Counted from the first letter of the stretch, positions 43,136 through 55,999 are shown. The stretch is DNA of 64,000 bases from Sciurus carolinensis (GCF_902686445.1 NC_062224.1:49971156-50035155), one strand, 5' to 3'. The notes: generated by a model from the letters alone, not told the origin. Numbers and translations are program-made.

Positions 43136-44574
43136 CCATGAGAACCTTATCATCATCAGAAGCAGCACGCCTCCCTTCTTCACCACACCTTCCTACCCAG
43201 CAGCTCCTCCATTGGCAGGCCGTATGTCTACACTCATGCCACCGAATCAACATGGTCCTTGGGAATAAGGTTTTACAACCAGAAGGTCATAGTTAAAACA
43301 CACCTGGAACAAAGCAAAGCATGTTACTCCTTTCCATGAACATTTAGGCCAGAAGTTGTCCACCAGAGCAGAATGAAAGAAAGGTTCCTTGGTTTAGGAA
43401 TCTGGTAGTCTTGTATCTGGACTTAAGGAACAGCCTCCTGGCAGCTCTCCTGTGTCTAAAGGCTGGTCAAATATCCATTTTCCCAGGACTGTCCCAGCTC
43501 GAGCATTGACTGTCCTGTGACCAAAGAAGAGCCTCAGCCTGCACAGCTGGGAGTTTGGTTATCTACAGTCAACGTCCGTTTCCTCTAATATTTTAGATAA
43601 CTCCATACAATCGATCTCAAAACACTGCTTTCTCCTCTGAGTAACTCAGACTCCTTGCTTTAGTCTGGCAGGTGAAGTTCATCCCACAACGGCTCCACTT
43701 TGTCCCCCAGACTCATTTGAATGCCCTTGTCATCCACACGGCTCCTCACATCTCCTCCCTGACCTTTGATAGGACGGTTCCTCCATCCATACACCTTAAT
43801 TCTGCCACTTCCTACCTTCCACCTCTGTCTTCTGAATTGCTTTTCCCTATAGTGCTAACACAAATCCAGCCAATCAACAAAGGGCCAATTCAAAGATCAC
43901 AAAGGGGTGGTCCCCAGGTAAGGCACAGATGCCTCGCAGGCAGCTTCGTTGGTTCCCAGGTTGAAAATGTTTTGTTTTGTTTTTTAATAGATGTCACAGA
44001 AAACCTAACTTTCTTGCTTCTCTTGAAAACAGAAGAATAGGTCACAGTGTGCTCATATTACCTTGGGGCTGAGTGGGGCTGCCTGAGGCAGGTATGGATG
44101 TCCAGGTCGGCCACAGACCTCTCCTCACAGAGATACCAGGGCCAGTTTGCATCTCTTTCATCGTGTTTTACTTCCTGTGGAGAAATAGCCCTCTCTACCA
44201 AGATTTCTATAAAAACCGAGAAGAAAGAAACTAGACCAAGAGGAGCCAAGAGAATTTTTCTTATACCTGTCCTTCTGCACCAATGTGTGTTACTTGTCTG
44301 ATTCATAAAGGCATTCGAACCTGGGAGTTAAGACTTAATGCAGAGGAGAGGTTGGAAAACCTTTTGTCTAAACAGCTGGAGAGTACATAATTTAGGCTTT
44401 GTGGGGCATAAAGTTACTGTCACCTCTATTCATCTGGGTCTTGGTAATGTGAAGGCTATCTTCGCTAAGTGCACAAACAGAGCTGTGGTTTGAATGTGCC
44501 TCATCTCCAATTAACATCGCTTTATTGACAATTTCAGGCAACTGGGCTGCATTTGGGCCCCAGGTCATTCCATC
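43136..44574 (+). other. FRMD4A intron, unassigned
   Basis: No repeat recognised except faint L2-like text at 43660-43860. ORFs of 122 and 84 codons have no family features. Confidence 0.4.
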
Positions 44575-44690
44575 TCCTGATCTAGTTCATCTTCCTTATC
44601 TTACAGATGAGAAAACCCAGAGAGGGAACATCAGTTTGTGGCAGAACTGAGGCTAGGATCTCAGCTTTTCAACTCTGAAAAACCCCGCAA
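44575..44690 (-). mobile_element. MIR, antisense
   Basis: TTATCTTACAGATGAGAAAAC, CCAGAGAGGGAACATCAG and GTGGCAGAACTGAGGCTAGG match inverted MIR. Confidence 0.8.
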
Positions 44691-44828
44691 AAGTACTACA
44701 GACTCCACAGTGTCCCCTCCCTGGACTTCCAGGAAGTCATCTGCTGCCATTCATCTGGACACTCAATTGTAGGCAGACTTATATATTTCTACTCTGTCAC
44801 TAGATTACAAGGCCCCAACTTCTGTGAT

Positions 44829-45069
44829 TTCTTTCTTTTCTTTCTTTTTCCCTTTCCTCCCTCCCTCCCTTTCTTTTCTCTTCTCTTCTTCTCTGTGGTA
44901 GTAGGAATTAAACCCAGAGGCACTCTACCACTGAGGTACACTTCCAGCCTTCTTTATTTTTATTTTGAGACAGAGGCTTACTACATTGTCCAAGATGGCC
45001 TGGAACTTGCATCCTCTTTCCTCAGCCTTCCTAGTAGCTGGGATCACAGGCGTGTGCCACCATGCCTGA
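44829..45069 (-). mobile_element. Composite B1-dID SINE, antisense, pyrimidine-rich tail
   Basis: TTTC/CTCC-rich tail at 44829-44893, then GGAATTAAACCCAGAGGCAC, GATCACAGGCGTGTGCCACC. Confidence 0.92.
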
Positions 45070-46255
45070 CTCTGCCTTATGTTGTTTTTGTATTATCCCA
45101 CAAAAAATGTTCCACATAGAACAGGTGCTTTTTAAACACATAAAGATGCTTAGAAATGGATGGAGTCCAGTGGGGGGAATACAGGATACCTGGGATGGTC
45201 CCAGTGAATGGGGGGAGGGGAGAGACCTTGAAGACAACCTTCATCACCTCCCAAAGTAACTCTGATAATGTTTGTAGTAATAAAGCCAACCATACTTCCT
45301 TACCCTGTTCCACCTCTGCCTTTCTGTTTCCTGTTGTCATGGTCCGACCTCACTACTGGGTTAGCCTCCGTTAGCTGTTTCTCCTGCCCCACTCAACACA
45401 GGGACGTGATGTGATGGAAGTAACGTGATCAGAGCATAAATGGAAGTGTTTTTCCTGCTGTAGACTTGGCACTCATGTGCCTTAGATGTTCTATATCTAT
45501 TACTTTTGCTCCAAGAATGATTTTCAAAACCAGCAGCCTGAGTGATAAGCATATTCTTTTATGTCTTCCTGACCTTTCTAAGAACAAGAGTTTAGAAAAA
45601 GAAATCCGAAGAGACCTGGTGTTCTCTGATCAGATGCAGAGATGTTGTTCTCTGAATCTGATCAAACTGAAGTTGGTGGGAGATGACAAATAGGTTTTAC
45701 CTTGTGTGTTATTTCTGCTCAGCTGTCCCTGGATGACTATCCCATTGTGACTAGAAGTAGTGAAGCTGTGACCAGAAGTAGGGAAGCTGTATCCAGGCTC
45801 AGAGAGCTCTGTGATTGATAAGTTATGCCTGCCCTTGTATAAAAGGAGGGAAGGGGTCGTGAGGACTATGTATTTTCCATTGCCCACTTAGAATAGGAAG
45901 ATGATTGGAAAAAATGAGTTGTATTAACTTTATGATCCTTTGCTATTCCTCTCTGGCACAATGAAGACGCAGCTGTAAGAAAGGAAGATCCTATGATGCA
46001 GAAATGCCCAACAGCAGGCTGGAGGAAGGTGGGAGGGCATGTGGTTGTCATGACTTCAGAATGTAATGAGAAAGTAGACAGGAATTCATAAATGAATGCC
46101 CTTTTGGCACTAAGCTCTTTTCTTTTGGTTTCTGCACTAGCATTCTTAATAAGGAACCGTACATACTAATCCCCTTCACGGGCATGTCTGGGATCCTTGC
46201 ATTAGAAGGAGATGGATCTAGCTGATATTCAAGGGCAGTTTGGAGGCAGGTAACA
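45070..46255 (+). other. FRMD4A intron, unassigned
   Basis: No gene or repeat family recognised apart from a short tandem duplication at 45749-45790. Confidence 0.4.
45749..45790. repeat. Tandem duplication of about 21 bp (2 copies)
   Basis: TGACTAGAAGTAGTGAAGCTG is followed at once by TGACCAGAAGTAGGGAAGCTG; two base differences. Confidence 0.85.
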
Positions 46256-46623
46256 AGGTAGCTTAGTTCATTTTGTGTTGCTATGACACAATACCATAGA
46301 ATGAGTAATTTTTAAAGAAAAGAAATTTATTTTTTACAGTCTGAAAGTTGGGAGGTCCGCGATTGATGGACTACATTTGGTGAAGGCTTTCTTGCTGTGT
46401 CATAACATGGCAGAGGGCATCATGTGGAGCTAGTGTGCCAGCTCAGGTCTCTCTTCCTCCTCTTATGAATCCACTAATGCCACCATGGGGCCCCACCCTC
46501 ATGACCTCCTCTATCCCTAATTACCTCCCAGTAACCCTACCCTCAAAGACCATCAACACAGGAATTTGGGGATTAAGTTTCCAGCACATGAATTTGAGGG
46601 GGACACATTTAAACTGTAGCATA
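46256..46623 (-). mobile_element. MaLR (MST/MLT1-like) LTR, antisense
   Basis: GCTTAGTTCATTTTGTGTTGC, TTATTTTTTACAGTCTGAAAG, CATGGCAGAGGGCATCATG and GGGGGACACATTTAAACTG in inverted LTR order. Confidence 0.8.
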
Positions 46624-48359
46624 AGCATGGGGATCAGAAACATGATCTCTGGATGGACACAGCTCTGAATGGACAGAGGCCAAGACAGGGATGTCTTCCC
46701 AAGATGATAGCAAGGGGATGAGAGGAATTGAGTTCCTACTGCAGTTCTAAAGACTCAAGGTTCCATGCCTTGGAGCAGAAAGCCCAGTATTTCCCTTGTT
46801 GAATTCTGGCCCCAAGTTTTCATCTGCATGTTCCTGCCTGCAAATAACCTTGTCGGGTTAAGCCAGAATTTTACTGCCTTGGCCAAAAGACTTTTGGGGA
46901 AATATTCTCACCCAACAGAGTGCTTATGACTGGTGTGGATCATCCAGTCCCCCAGCTGTTTTCTTTGGGTGGAGTAGGAGGGGAGTCATGACAGAGACGG
47001 CTCCTGGTAGGGGAGCCGTCTTGATTCTTCTGTGCATTTTCCTCTATAGCCAAGAAGATGCCTCTTGATGTGAATTTAAGAGGAAGAAATAGCAAGAATC
47101 TTTTTTTTTTCCTTAAAAAATGTGCTTAGACAAAGAGAACTGCAATCTGCCAATACACATCCCAAAAGATCGGTACACTTGTTTACTCTGATCAGTTTAA
47201 GCTGCTGCATCCCATATTTTGAAATCACTTTTGAGATAACATAGACATTTTGAAAACTTGTCTATGTTGTTTGTATAAAGGGTTTTTTCACATTAAGTAG
47301 TATGTTTTGTTCTTTAAAATGTGAACAAAACAAAACAAAAATTCCCTGTCCCTGTTCACCCCTCTCTCCCAGAGTCCTAAGAAAGCCCTGGCCACCCAGA
47401 GCACTTGCTGCGGTTAGATTTTATGTGCCACACCCTTCCCCTGCTCCTCTCACCCCACCCTGCTGGACAAGGACCAGCTGAGAGTTTAGACAGTGCCTTT
47501 GAGGTACGACTCTGAAGGACCTGCCTGTGGCCCTTCAGATAGGAGCTGAGTGCAGCCGATTCCTTGGCATGGAATTGGAAATTGGAGATCACTGAGGGAC
47601 TGAGGCAGCGGACGCTGAGATGGCAAGTTCGAAAAATACATGGGGCAGGAATGATCACATGGGCCTCTTCTCATGGAAAGAAAGCAAAGAGAAAAATCAT
47701 CCTACGGTTTTCTCTAGGTTTGCCATTTGTTAATCACTTTACTTTCTTTATTTTTATCAAATAAGAATGGATCTTCGGTGGAAGTTGAGTATTTCAGGAT
47801 TCTAGTAAATCCTCTTGGCAAACCAGGGCATCACACAGATGTGGAAGAGGAATGGCACGTTGCTAATGCCTAATGGCCTCTGAAGGGGCTCACCCACTGG
47901 GGTAACCTGGAAGGTCACAGTGCCCCACATCATGTTGATGTTGGGTCCCCTGGTTCCTTCCATTCCATGGAAGTTTGTGCCAAGGCTTGAGAATCAGTAC
48001 TTTAAGGAAGAAGAGAATTAGTCTTACTACTAAAAATGCTTTGCATCTAACTGCAATTTCCCCATTTACAAAAAAACAAGGAATCCCAGCTGACCCACTC
48101 CCTGTGCTGCCAGTCTAGATTGTGGATGGATGGGAAACAGGCTGAATGCTGCAGAGGGCAGATGCTATGCAAATGAGTCACAGTAATAGCCACCCTTGGC
48201 ACACCTGAGCCCACCCTAACCTTTGCATGGCCTTCTTGGAAATTAGATGAGAGCTGGTATTTAATAAAGCATGTGGTTTTCAGAAGATCGTGGTAGAGAA
48301 TCTTGCCCAGCGGATTTAGGCTTGGGTGACCTTTCTGTGCCATTACTAGTAGTGTCAGC
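46624..48359 (+). other. FRMD4A intron, unassigned
   Basis: No repeat recognised. ORFs up to 98 codons on both strands without features. Confidence 0.4.
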
Positions 48360-48885
48360 AGGTTAACGCAATGCAGCCTGTGCTCACTGTTGTAGAGAAA
48401 AACCCTTTACATCTTTATTAGGCTTTTTGTTGGTGTTGTTAGGAATACTAAAGGCGTCCATATCACTAGTTCGTCCCTTTGAGTTTGCCTGAATTGGGGG
48501 CCAGTTACGCTACGCTTGAAGGGAGTGTGGTAATCATGCCTGTATTAAGGGTCAGTGAACTATGGATTGCAATACTTTGCAGAGATATTGCATTTACTGC
48601 ACAGCCACGGGCGTGACCATATTAGTTTATCTGCCTCCAGCCATGTGGATGTTGCGGATACCTAATATGCTTGTTTACTTGCCTTGATTTTATTAGTCCA
48701 CTCTAGGCCAGGTGGACCTCTGGCCTGGGCGGCCCTGACTTCTAGCATCACTGATGGCTTAAAGTAAAATACGCCTGTTTCTTTTATTAGAGCAGAAATA
48801 AATCTTACCCACAAAATAACACTTCAGATGTATGTCCAGTTTAAAGCACAATCAAAAAGCATCAACATGCCTACCTGTCTACTTG
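48360..48885 (+). promoter_or_regulatory. Candidate conserved non-coding element
   Basis: Repeat-free block with scattered CpG kept in otherwise CpG-poor DNA and forkhead-like (TTGTTTACTTGCC) and homeodomain-like words. It ends abruptly at old L1. No ORF of note. Enhancer function is inferred, not shown. Confidence 0.3.
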
Positions 48886-48889
48886 GAGT

Positions 48890-49600
48890 CGCTATTTACA
48901 GCACTTATAGGTCCTCCTGCCTGAATGCACCCTCTTCCCCCAGCCTCTGGAGGAATCAACTGGCCTGTATTTTGTGTTAATTGTTCTATTGCTTTTCTTG
49001 AGAGTTGTACTACGTAGCTATCCTCAAACAATTCATGTAGTGTTTCCTATTTTTGAATTTTATGTAACTGGAGGTATCCCGCATGTGTTCCTCTTTTTCT
49101 TCTTTTAATGTAACATTTACTTTGTGATTCCTTGATATTGATACTATGTTCAATTGTGGATATGTCACAATTGCTTTTTTCATTCTTCTGTTGATGGACA
49201 TCTGGGATGTTTCCATATTTTTGCTGGTAGGATAGTACTGGGTGTTTCCCGGTACACAGGTTTTAGAGTTGCTGCAGGGTGTGTACCAGGGAGTAGAACT
49301 GCTGCATCTTAGGATAAACACAATTCAAGGCATGCCAAAGATGTTGTGCTAATTTAACCTCTAAATGGTGAAACTTAGCAGTAGACAAGCTTGACAGTTG
49401 TTTTCTTTTCTGTATCTTTATCAAAACAGGACTGTCAGGAGAATGTAAAATGGTGATCTAATACTAGCTGTGAAATGATTTTTGTTATTTGTCTAATTAT
49501 TAGTGAAGTAGGGCATTTTTGTTCATAGGACTTTTACATTTTCTTTTTATGTAAAATCCCTGTTCTTATCTTTTGCACATTTTTCTATCAGTTATATTTT
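48890..49600 (-). mobile_element. Old L1M 3' region, antisense
   Basis: CTTCTGTTGATGGACATCTGG, GGGAGTAGAACTGCTGCATC and ATCTTTTGCACATTTTTCTA match inverted L1M. Continues after the SINE. Confidence 0.75.
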
Positions 49601-49857
49601 TCTTCTTCTTCCTCCTCCTCCTCTTCTTCTTCTTTTTCTTCTTCTTCTTATTATCACTACTAATATTACTAGCACCACCACCACCATCAGGAACTGAACC
49701 TAGAAGCACTTAACCACTGAGCTACATCCCCAGCCCTTTTTATTTTTTACTTTGAGATAGGGGCTTGCAAGTTGCTGAGGCTGACCTTGAACTTGTGATT
49801 CTCCTGCCTCTGTTTCCTGAGTTGCTGGGATTACAGGCGTGCACCACCATGCTTGGC
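49601..49857 (-). mobile_element. Composite B1-dID SINE, antisense, TTC/TCC-rich tail
   Basis: (TTC)n/(TCC)n and CAC-rich tail at 49601-49688, then GAACTGAACCTAGAAGCAC, ACTGAGCTACATCCCCAGCC and CTGGGATTACAGGCGTGCAC. Confidence 0.93.
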
Positions 49858-50845
49858 TTATTATTATTATTTTTTTAATCAGTACACACTCATGGTACTT
49901 GTCAGTTATAAATATTGTCATAGAAGACACATTACAAGAATGTTTTTCCATGTGGCATAAGGTCCCTGCATTGGACTGGATGGTCTGTCCTTTCCTTCTC
50001 CACTGATCTTCAGTGCCCTTCTGTAATGGACATCCATGTGAGTGGGCATATTTCTGAACACGCCATTTGGTTCCAGTGGCCTGTTGCCTATTCCCATGCC
50101 AATATCTCTCTGTCTTCACTGCTGTAGTTTTGTAAAAAGTTGTGTATCTGCAAGACAAGTCCTCCTTCCAAGCTGTGTTTTAGGAGCTTCTTAGTTGTCT
50201 CTGGCCCTTTGTGTTTTCATATAAAACCACAGAATAGCTTATCTGGTTCCAAAAAGAAATCCCTTTTGAGATTTTCAATGGTATTGAATTGGACGCATGG
50301 ATCAGTTTGGGAAAAATTAACATTTTTTCTCCTTGATTCTTATCTATGAATTATTTAGATATCCATTTATCTAGTCCTCTGAAGTCTTTTGTTAAAGTTT
50401 TCTCATTGCTTCACAAAGTAGAGGTACTTAGATTTATTCCTAAGAAATATGTGCATATCTATAACTACTATAATTGTAGCCTTAAATAGCATTTAAAATG
50501 ATTAAATTTAATAAATTATTTAAATTAATCTTTTAAAGCTTACCTATTAATAGTTCATCCACTGAGGTTTTTGAGTTTCATATCAATGGTAAATGATGAC
50601 TTTAAAAAATTCTAATTCATATATGCATGAATGAATACATATATATAAAATTTGACTGTGATCACTAGGACTTCCAGTAAGTACAGCGATGGCAGGAATT
50701 CCCAGCTATTGCTGCCCTTAAATGAAATGCATTTAACATTTCACTATTAAATGTGCTATCTCTTAAAGGTTCTTATGTGTTGACATTGCATTCGTTTATC
50801 AGGTAAAGGAAGTGCTCTCCTAATTAGTTAAGATGCTTTCTCCCA
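49858..50845 (-). mobile_element. Old L1M ORF2 remnant, antisense
   Basis: Inverted ORF2 words: GGACTTCCAGTAAGTAC, TTTCACTATTAAATGTGCTA and TTTATCAGGTAAAGGAAGTG. Frames are destroyed. Confidence 0.7.
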
Positions 50846-50869
50846 TGATCCTGCATTACCCGTGTAGAA

Positions 50870-51120
50870 GGTGAAAAGGGGAAAGTGGCGGAGGAAGGAG
50901 GGCAAGAGAGGAGAGGCAGAGGAAAGGAGTTCAAACTGGTGCAGTTGTTCACTCTGAAGATGAAGGGACCTCAAGCTTGGGCTGGGGACTCAGTAGAAGT
51001 TGAAAAAGGGTAAAATCAGATTCTGCTCCAGGCAAGAGCCTGGCCCAGCTTCTACCTTGCTTGTGTCCCGTGTCAGATTGCTAACCCATAGGACCATGAG
51101 ACAATAAATGTGTGTTGTTT
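50870..51120 (+). mobile_element. Possible MLT1-like LTR 3' part, sense
   Basis: Ends in ACCATGAGACAATAAATGTG and TGTTGTTT like an MLT1 LTR 3' end; the rest is too diverged to be sure. Confidence 0.35.
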
Positions 51121-51309
51121 AAAAAAAAATATTACAAATAGATGTTATGTTTTGTTGAATCATTATTATTTTGCCTCTATAGAGATTATCAGGTGGGATT
51201 TATTCTTTACGCAGTTAAGGAGATAATTTCATTAATCTATTATTCCTGACATGAAATCAGAAAAACATGATGGATGGCCATTTTTGTTTATTTGTTTGCC
51301 TGTTGTGGT

Positions 51310-51498
51310 TGTTTATGGTACTGAGAATTGATCCTGGGTGTACTCTACCACTGAGTTACATCCCCAGCCCTTTTTTAATTTTTTATTTTGAGACAGAGCC
51401 TTGCTAAATTGGTCAGGCTGGCCTTGAATTTGTGATCCCCCTGCCTCAGTCACCCAAATCACTGGGATTATAGATGTGTGCTACTATGCCTGGCTAGG
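51310..51498 (-). mobile_element. Composite B1-dID SINE, antisense
   Basis: GGTACTGAGAATTGATCCTGG, ACTGAGTTACATCCCCAGCC and CACTGGGATTATAGATGTGTG. Confidence 0.92.
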
Positions 51499-52059
51499 AC
51501 CACCCTTTTTTACATTGTGCAATATGGCAGAAAGATCCAGACCCTGAGTCAGAATATCTATTATTTTAAGTCTCCCTCCTGTTTACTCCTCCCATTAAAA
51601 ATTTAAAAAAAATGTTGTCAGGTTTTAAATGAATAAACGGATTTTAATTAAATAAACACTTCAATTCTAATTTATTACCCTCTTATTTTCAGTTTTTCAC
51701 TTGTAAAAAAGTTAAGAAATAATTAAAATATTTAGATGGTATATCAAATGTATGAATTTATAGTATTTTTACTACTTCCATTATTCTGAACCTCTATAGG
51801 AAAAAGTCAATGTTCTTCATTCTTCCTATATTGATTTGAGTTAAAAGAGTTTTACAAAAAATCATTGATTTAACTTGAGTCTTCCCTTTCTCCATGGTGT
51901 TACTTTAGGAAGCAATGTTGAGTGGAAAAGATCAGTTTGGGTTTTCTTGGTTTTTTGGTTTTGTTGTTTTGTTTTTTCCTATTCCCAACTTTGTGTGAAT
52001 AATCCTACATTCCTAAGGGGTCAATTGGTTAAAATGGAATAAAAATTTTTTTTCACTAG
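51499..52059 (+). other. FRMD4A intron, AT-rich, unassigned
   Basis: Nothing recognised. Confidence 0.4.
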
Positions 52060-52210
52060 TAATAATAAACATTTTCTTTAGCGCTCCTATGTGCCTAACA
52101 TTGTTAGAAGGTTTTTTCATGTTTTACATATTTTGTAACTTTGGGTCCTGTGAGGTAGGTACAATATTCCTGTTTTATAGATTAGGAAACTGGGTTTCAA
52201 AGAAACTGAG
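52060..52210 (-). mobile_element. MIR, antisense, left part (split by L1)
   Basis: TATGTGCCTAACATTGTTAG, GTGAGGTAGGTACAATATTC and ATTAGGAAACTGGGTTTC are inverted MIR. The same MIR resumes at 54515 after the L1. Confidence 0.85.
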
Positions 52211-53585
52211 TACCCTCTGCTGTGCAGAAACTGTTTGGTTTGATGCATATTCACTTGTCTAATTTTGCTTTTGTTGCTTGTGCTTTTTTTTTTTTTAATA
52301 TACCAGGATTGAACTCAGGCACACTCAACCATGAGCCCCATCCCCAGTCTTATTTTGTATTTTATTTAGAGACAGGATCTCACTGAGTTGCTTAGCATTT
52401 TGCTTTTGCGAAAGCTGGCTTTGAACTCATGATCCTCCTGCCTCAGTCTCCTGAGCCTCTGGGATTAAAGGCGTGCGTCACACACAACTGCTTGTGCTTT
52501 TGATGTCATATCCAAGAAATCATTGTTAAGCCCAAGGTCCTATGTTTTCTTCTAGGAGTTTTACAGTTCCAGATCTTACATGTAATTCTTTATTCCATTC
52601 TGAGCTGATTTTTTATATGATTTTTTTTTTGATATGTGTTTATGGTATAACATAAAGTTGCAATTTTATTCTTTTGCATGTTGATATTTAGTTTTTCCAG
52701 CACCTTTATGAAAAAGATTCTTCCTTATTGTGTATTCTTGGCACCTTTGTCAAAGATCAGTTGATTGTTTAGCGTTGTTTCATTTCTGGCCTCTCTCTTC
52801 AGTTCCATTGCTCTATCTGCTTTTATGGCAGTACCATGCTGTTTTGGTTACTGTGGGTTTATAATATAATTTAAAATCAGAAAGTATGATGCCTCCAGTT
52901 TTACTCTCTCTTCTGAAGATTGTGTGGACTATTCAGAGGCTTTTTTAGTTCCATATTGTTTTTGGATTTTTTTTTCTATTTCTATTTTTAAAAAATGTCA
53001 CTCGGATTTTAATAGAGATTGCATTGTCTATGGATTACTTTCACATTTTAACAATATTGTTTCTAAGTCATAAACACAGGATGTCTTTTATTTATTTGTG
53101 TCTTCTTTTACATTTTCATCAATAAATTATTTTCAGTGTATAGTCTTTCACATTCGTTAAGTTTATTCCTAAGTATTTTATTCTTTATGATGTATTTACA
53201 AATGGAATTGTTTTCTTTTCAAATATTTCATTGTTAATGTGTATAAACACAACTGATTTTTTATGTTGATTTCGTATTTCTACTGTATTTATTGATTACT
53301 TTTGAGAGTTTTTTGGTGGAAGTTTTAAGATGTTCTACATATATGATCATAATCATCTGAAAACAGATACCTTTCTAATTTGTGTGTCTTATATGTCTTT
53401 TTCTTACCCAATTGCTCTAAGATTTACAATTCTTAATAAAAGTGATGAAAAAGGGCATCTTTGACTTGGTCCTGTTCTTAGAATAAAAATTTTCAGTTTT
53501 CCACCTAAAGTCTGATGTTAGTTATGGGCTTTTCATATATGAGCTTTATTGTGTGAGGGCAAATTCCTTCTATACCTAGTTTGTT
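52211..53585 (-). mobile_element. L1 ORF2, inverted 5' segment of a twin-primed insertion
   Basis: Inverted ORF2 text starting CCCTCTGCTGTGCAGAAAC and running to TTCCTTCTATACCTAGTTTG. In L1 order this segment lies directly upstream of the sense segment that starts at about 53586, which is what twin priming produces. A SINE interrupts it at 52288-52488. Confidence 0.85.
52288..52488 (-). mobile_element. Composite B1-dID SINE, antisense, 13-bp TSD
   Basis: T-run, then CAGGATTGAACTCAGGCACA and CTGGGATTAAAGGCGTGCG. TGCTTGTGCTTTT flanks it at 52275-52287 and 52489-52501. Confidence 0.95.
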
Positions 53586-54502
53586 GTCAAAGGCAACCTA
53601 CAAAATTGGGAAAATATTTGCAAACCATATATCTGATGAGAGAGTATTTCCAAAATATACAAGGAACTCCCAACATTTGAATAGTAATGATAATAACCGA
53701 ATTTAAGAAAGAACAAGGGAGTTAAACAGATATTTCTCAAAGAAGATGTGGAATAATAACCAACAGGTGTATGTAAAATGCTCAGCATTTGCATCAGGGA
53801 AATAAAAATCAAAACCACAATGAGGTATTACTTTATACTTATTAGGATGGCTATTTTTTAAAAGCACTACTGGTGGAATATTAAATGATGCATCCACTAA
53901 GGAAACTAATATGGTAGGTCCTCAAAAAATTAAAAAGTAAAATTAACATATACCTCAGCAATCCCACTAATAGGGATATACCCAAAAGAATTGAACTCAA
54001 GGTCTTGGTTGTTGCAGGAGTGTTCACAATGGTCAAGATATAGGAGCAACCCTAAATGTCCATTGAAAAATGAACAAATAAATACTGTACATGTACATAA
54101 AGGAATATTATTCACCTTAAAAAAGACATCCTGTTAAATGCAACAACATGGATGAATCTGGAGGACAGTGTGTTAACTGAAATAAGGTAGACACAGGACA
54201 AATGCTATATGATTTCACTTGCATGAGGAACCTAAAATAGACTCATAGAAACAGAGTAGAATGGTGGTTTCCAAGATCTGGGAGAGGGGAAATCAGGGAA
54301 ATGCCTGGTGGGTATAAAGTTTCAATTATGCATGAGAAAGTTCTAGAGAACTGCTCTACAAGCATTGTGCCTATACCTGCTAATAGCTATATCTTTAATA
54401 CTTCAAAATATTGTACACTTAAAAGGGTTGTTGAAAGAGTAGATCTCATATTTAGTTTTCTTACCGTAATAAATATTTGAAAATTAAGTCTATAATTAAT
54501 AA
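53586..54502 (+). mobile_element. L1 3' segment, sense (twin-primed insertion)
   Basis: TCAAAGGCAACCTACAAAAT, CATCAGGGAAATAAAAATC, CAGCAATCCCACTAATAGGG, ATTATTCACCTTAAAAAAG, then the 3' UTR and an A-rich end. Flanking words AAAGAAACTGAG (52199-52210) and AAACAAATTGAG (54503-54514) are a likely TSD, 10 of 12 bases. Confidence 0.88.
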
Positions 54503-54514
54503 AAACAAATTGAG

Positions 54515-54575
54515 TAATTTGCTCAAAACCCTGCAATATGAAGTCACACAAGGCCATTTACCTTGCACACACATG
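54515..54575 (-). mobile_element. MIR, antisense, right part
   Basis: TAATTTGCTCAAAACCCTGC and TGAAGTCACACAAGG continue the MIR cut at 52210. Confidence 0.65.
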
Positions 54576-54991
54576 TTGCTTCCCTGAGTCTGTTGGAGTA
54601 TTATGTACACAAGGTGGTGGCTTGCTTAGACTGTGGAAAATTGCAATTCCCAATGCAAAATCGAACATATTTTTATGTTCTAAGTTACAGTCTAATTTGA
54701 ACAAATCTGTGTCTTCTTTTCCTTTTCTCCAGCTCCATGCAAACCACTTCAATATATTCCAGGAGGGCTGGAGGCTCACTTTAAGATGTTGTAATCCCTG
54801 AAAGTGATGGAGCATCATAATGGCTTCCCTGTGGGGAAGTTGGACCATGGGCTTCCTTATAAGTCCACCTGATCTTAACTGTCTGTTTAAGTGTCCAGGT
54901 CATCTGCATATTTCGGGGGGAAAATGATGAAGATGAGCAAGTCGATGAGGGGGAATGGGTTGGCATTAAGTCTGTCTCCTCAGAGCCAGAA
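54576..54991 (+). other. FRMD4A intron, unassigned
   Basis: Nothing recognised. Confidence 0.4.
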
Positions 54992-55214
54992 TCTTTCCTT
55001 CCTTTCCCTTTTCTTTCCCTCCCTCCCTTCCTTCCTTTTCTTTCTCATGGTACTGGGGATTAAACCTTTGTCACTGAGTTCCATCCCAGATCTTTTTTAT
55101 TTCAACTTTTAAGACAAGATCTTGCTAAGTTGGCCAAGCTTGACTTCAATTTGCAATCTTCCTCTCTCAGTCTTCTGAGTTTCTGGGATTACAGATGTGT
55201 ACCACCATGCCCAC
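54992..55214 (-). mobile_element. Composite B1-dID SINE, antisense, pyrimidine-rich tail
   Basis: CTTCCC-rich tail, then GGTACTGGGGATTAAACC and CTGGGATTACAGATGTGTACC. Confidence 0.92.
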
Positions 55215-55997
55215 CTTCAGTATCTTTTCATTCCCATCTCTTAACTTTAGAAAAGTCATTTCATTTAGAGAATCAATTTCCACTAAAAATTGATTTGAAA
55301 ATGGAAGATGAATACCCCTCTTCTCCTCATGAATCCATGTGGTTAGTTTGTAAGACACTTCAATCTTCTTAGATAAGAGTAGTTTTGTCATTTCTGACAT
55401 TAGATAATTATTGTATTAACATCCTATTTCTCTCAAACCTGGAAGTTATTATTCTTCCTATTTTCTGGGTCTCTGCAAAAATGACCTCAAGAATTGGCAG
55501 AGAGGCAAGTCTAAAGAAGGTTGAGTGTACTGCTTCAGTAGGGTGAGTGGGAAGTAGCAAAAAAGGGCCATGGGGCAGAGGTGGAGAGGGATCTGATTTC
55601 CCTGCCAGTGAAAAGACCCATAATTTTACCAAGGAATTGTCTTATTTGTGAAGTTAATGGTGGCTTCCAGTCTGACTAGATCTGAGAAGGTGTTGGGGAG
55701 GGGCTACTGTTCCTGCTGATTGACATTTCACTCCTTGGATCCCAAAGGTTTTGTGATCCTTTGTCATTGTCTTTTGAAATATTTGCATGTCTCAGAAGAA
55801 CTATGCTCAAGGTGTTACCAACTAAATTCTTAATCAGTTTGTTTTTAAAAATGCATTCAGTAACTGCCAAATGTCAAATCAGTGCTAAGATCAGGGGATA
55901 TAAACAGGAAGGAAACAGAGCTGGTTCCCTTAAAGGCCTTGCAAACTGGTGCAGAACTCATAGTGAACTTGTAATGTCAGCTATTGGATCAGAGTCT

Positions 55998-55999
<2 letters not shown>
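55215..55999 (+). other. FRMD4A intron, unassigned
   Basis: Nothing recognised. Confidence 0.4.
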
